This document shows, in pieces, positions 62,513 to 64,000 of a stretch of DNA of 64,000 bases. Position 1 is the stretch's first letter. Each line of letters starts with the position of its first letter. The stretch comes from Undaria pinnatifida (taxonomy: Eukaryota; Sar; Phaeophyceae; Laminariales; Alariaceae): positions 20,503,196 through 20,567,195 of the forward strand of contig JABAKD010000016.1 in assembly GCA_012845835.1 (NCBI GenBank), given 5' to 3'. The notes under the pieces were generated by a model, which saw nothing but the letters and a program-made list of their open reading frames with translations, was not told where the DNA came from and ran no database searches. The translations under genes and the position numbers were made by a program.

Positions 62513-62701
62513 TTGTCTCACAACCATCTCGCGCAGGTGGGTGTTAATTTGGACAAGCTTACTGAAGAAGGGCTGAGCCTCCGCAAGAAATTAAAGGATC
62601 GTGAGCAAACGGCGAACGAGTGTATCACCAAAGCCAAGGGCCGACTGGGACAAACGAATAAGCGCGCCGAGGCCGCCTTTTCAGAGCTAATCAACGGCGA
62701 G
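62513..62701 (+). pseudogene. Duplicated kinase exon 1 without ATG
   Basis: 63 codons aligned without gaps to exon 1 at 30193, with only a few amino acid changes (D to N, A to G, D to G, R to G, R to G). The start codon is TTG and the donor GAG|GTGCGA is kept. Exon 2 would lie beyond the window if it exists. An upstream ATG or a near-cognate start could rescue it; otherwise it is a partial pseudogene. Confidence 0.6.
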
Positions 62702-63589
62702 GTGCGAAGTGATGGATCGATTGGTGGTTGATGATTCATAGATGGCTTCCCCAGTTGTGTCAGAGACATCACATGGTGTAGAATATGAATTTTACAAAAC
62801 TAAACACACACACTTCAGCACCTGTGAGATCGCGGATTTTATCGAAGCCTTTGCAAGCTCTGTGACACTGTTTTGCCGTAATATGGAGGTGGCTCCAACC
62901 CCCCGTCGATAGTCCGCGTTTCGTGTTGCGTGTACGATGAACATCGACTTTGGCCACGAGCAGACACCTGTACCGTTAGTTTGAGCGAGGGGACAAAGTA
63001 GTGAGTGGTGTGTATATGTATATTACAAAACTGAACAACTTACGTTGCCCTGGGGTTTTTACAGAGACCACCAAGGTTACAGTGCGGGGGCCATATCCAG
63101 TCGTGCGAGTGCCTGTTCTGTTCGTTCGCGATACAATCTGTCTTGAGATTAGTTTCGGTGAATTTTTATGTTGGTTTATTCATCACCGCCGTGAAACTGC
63201 TCGCCCATTTCATTTGTTATTTCACTTTTGAGAGGGCGAGGTACACAGCCCCTCCCGCTAGTCGCCTATACTTGGTACGGTGATACTGTAACACCGCAGC
63301 CTTGGCTAGATGCATCCCTATCGAGAGCTGCTCCTCGTGCGGGTCCTGGCTTCATCACCCGTGTATCAGTGCACATGGGCCATTCTTGTCGGAAACTTTT
63401 GTGTTGCTGCTTTGCTCGCGAGTTGTGTAAAAAACAGGAAACACAGGGGGATAAAAAACAAAAAACAAAACGCAGAAAATTTTTCAGAGAGCACAAACCA
63501 CAAGCGATTCGCATTCCTTCTTCAGGAAGTTCTGATGTACGTCGTTTTAAAAACAAACAGAAGAATAAGAACAGTGATTTTTTCAATAT

Positions 63590-63740
63590 CTCGCGGGTTG
63601 CGTCGTGTCGCGTTGGCTGGGGTCAGGAGATATTCGAAATCTTACGGGTCGGGTCAGGTCGGGTTAGGGTGAAGAGAATTTCTATTCTCACGGGTCGGCT
63701 CGGATCACGTTGACCCGGCCTGACTCGCGGAAAGCGGCAC
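63590..63740. repeat. Degenerate TCGGGTC-type repeat, right copy
   Basis: TCGCGGGTTGCGTCGTGTCGCG...GGGTCGGGTCAGGTCGGGTTAGGG...ACGGGTCGGCTCGGATCACG, the duplicate of 31280-31410. Its ends TCGCGGGT and ACNCGCG(A/G) are roughly inverted. Confidence 0.65.
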
Positions 63741-63861
63741 AACTAGTGAAAAGCCCTGAAAACAACATTACACTTACATGGCAAAACAAAATTTAGCTGA
63801 AACCCACTACAAAGGCGTGAAACTACGACAACACAAACCGATTTGGCGAACATTAACTTAA

Positions 63862-64000
63862 GGCCATTTCTTATGCAGTCGGATTTCTCAATCGAAAACG
63901 GCCTTTTTCGACCGAAGCCCACATCGGGCTTTCTTAGGCAGTCGAAAAAGGGCTTTTTCGACTCAACTTTTTTCGACTGAGAATTCCGACTGGCGGATCC
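63862..64000. mobile_element. Second copy of the TTA/TAA-targeted TIR element (cut by window end)
   Basis: Starts GGCCATTTCTTATGCAGTCGGATT right after TAA, with the same TTTTTCGACT subterminal repeats. It lies where the left duplicate reads ATATTAAAGCTAGCC, i.e. at the edge of the duplicated block. Confidence 0.7.

Larger units (their letters stand above)
58512..63855. repeat. Segmental duplication block D2, right copy
   Basis: Direct copy of 27173-31530. It is about 1 kb longer, mainly because of insertions at about 58955-59205 and 61563-62351. Confidence 0.85.

Noticed and set aside
1-64000. Integrated phaeovirus or other viral genome
   Set aside because: No capsid, polymerase, integrase or similar viral gene was recognised; the kinase has host-like introns.
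1-64000. CRISPR arrays or bacterial operons
   Set aside because: No regularly spaced short repeats with unique spacers and no tightly packed gene runs; repeat families are eukaryotic in style.

Overview
The window looks like nuclear DNA of a multicellular stramenopile, most likely a brown alga of the Ectocarpus type. This is inferred from (i) a multi-exon gene with small exons, introns of about 0.3-1.7 kb and GT-AG sites, (ii) very high density of dispersed, tandem and microsatellite repeats, and (iii) a recurrent short peptide-coding module (MSFDEIFDLTAGV type) that I recall, without being able to check it, from Ectocarpus gene models. There is no operon organisation, no rRNA and no CRISPR. 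Most open frames here are shadows of repeats.

One convincing protein gene is present: a plus-strand protein kinase at 30193-45233. I reconstructed 12 coding exons; every junction has GT and AG dinucleotides and compatible phase. The predicted protein is about 1364 residues: a helical, probably coiled-coil N-terminus, a complete kinase domain (GEGGFG, VAIK-type lysine, HNDLKPAN catalytic loop, DFG, PPEAL), then a long low-complexity tail with a GGT-encoded polyglycine run and a Tyr/Pro/Gly-rich end. Its introns carry a SINE, a 48-copy CCCGA array, a tRNA-like sequence and four copies of one short repeat.

Layout: 634-2476, a unit bounded by ~195 bp direct repeats with a zinc-binding-type ORF. 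4.1-5.2 kb, C-rich repeat module. 6.4-8.4 kb, a frameshifted transposase relic on the minus strand cut by a miniature LTR-type element. 8.4-14.2 kb, AT-rich tracts, a solo LTR and two copies of one TIR transposon placed head-to-head. 14.3-20.5 kb, short modules and a complex tandem array. 21.0-23.1 kb, a possible small three-exon gene. 24.3-27.0 kb, G-rich tracts and inverted modules. 27.2-31.5 kb, the 5' flank and first exon of the kinase. 45.2-48.0 kb, no recognised gene. 48.0-55.4 kb, inverted or direct copies of modules seen in the left half. 55.9-63.9 kb, a second direct copy of the 21-23 kb and 27-31.5 kb blocks.

The second copy of the duplication has lost the start codon of both gene models it contains (kinase exon 1 ATG to TTG; small gene ATG to ATA plus a 5-nt net deletion), and it has gained two insertions, one a TIR element with TTA target duplication confirmed by the empty site in the first copy. 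The left copy therefore appears to be the one retaining coding capacity and the right copy a decaying duplicate.
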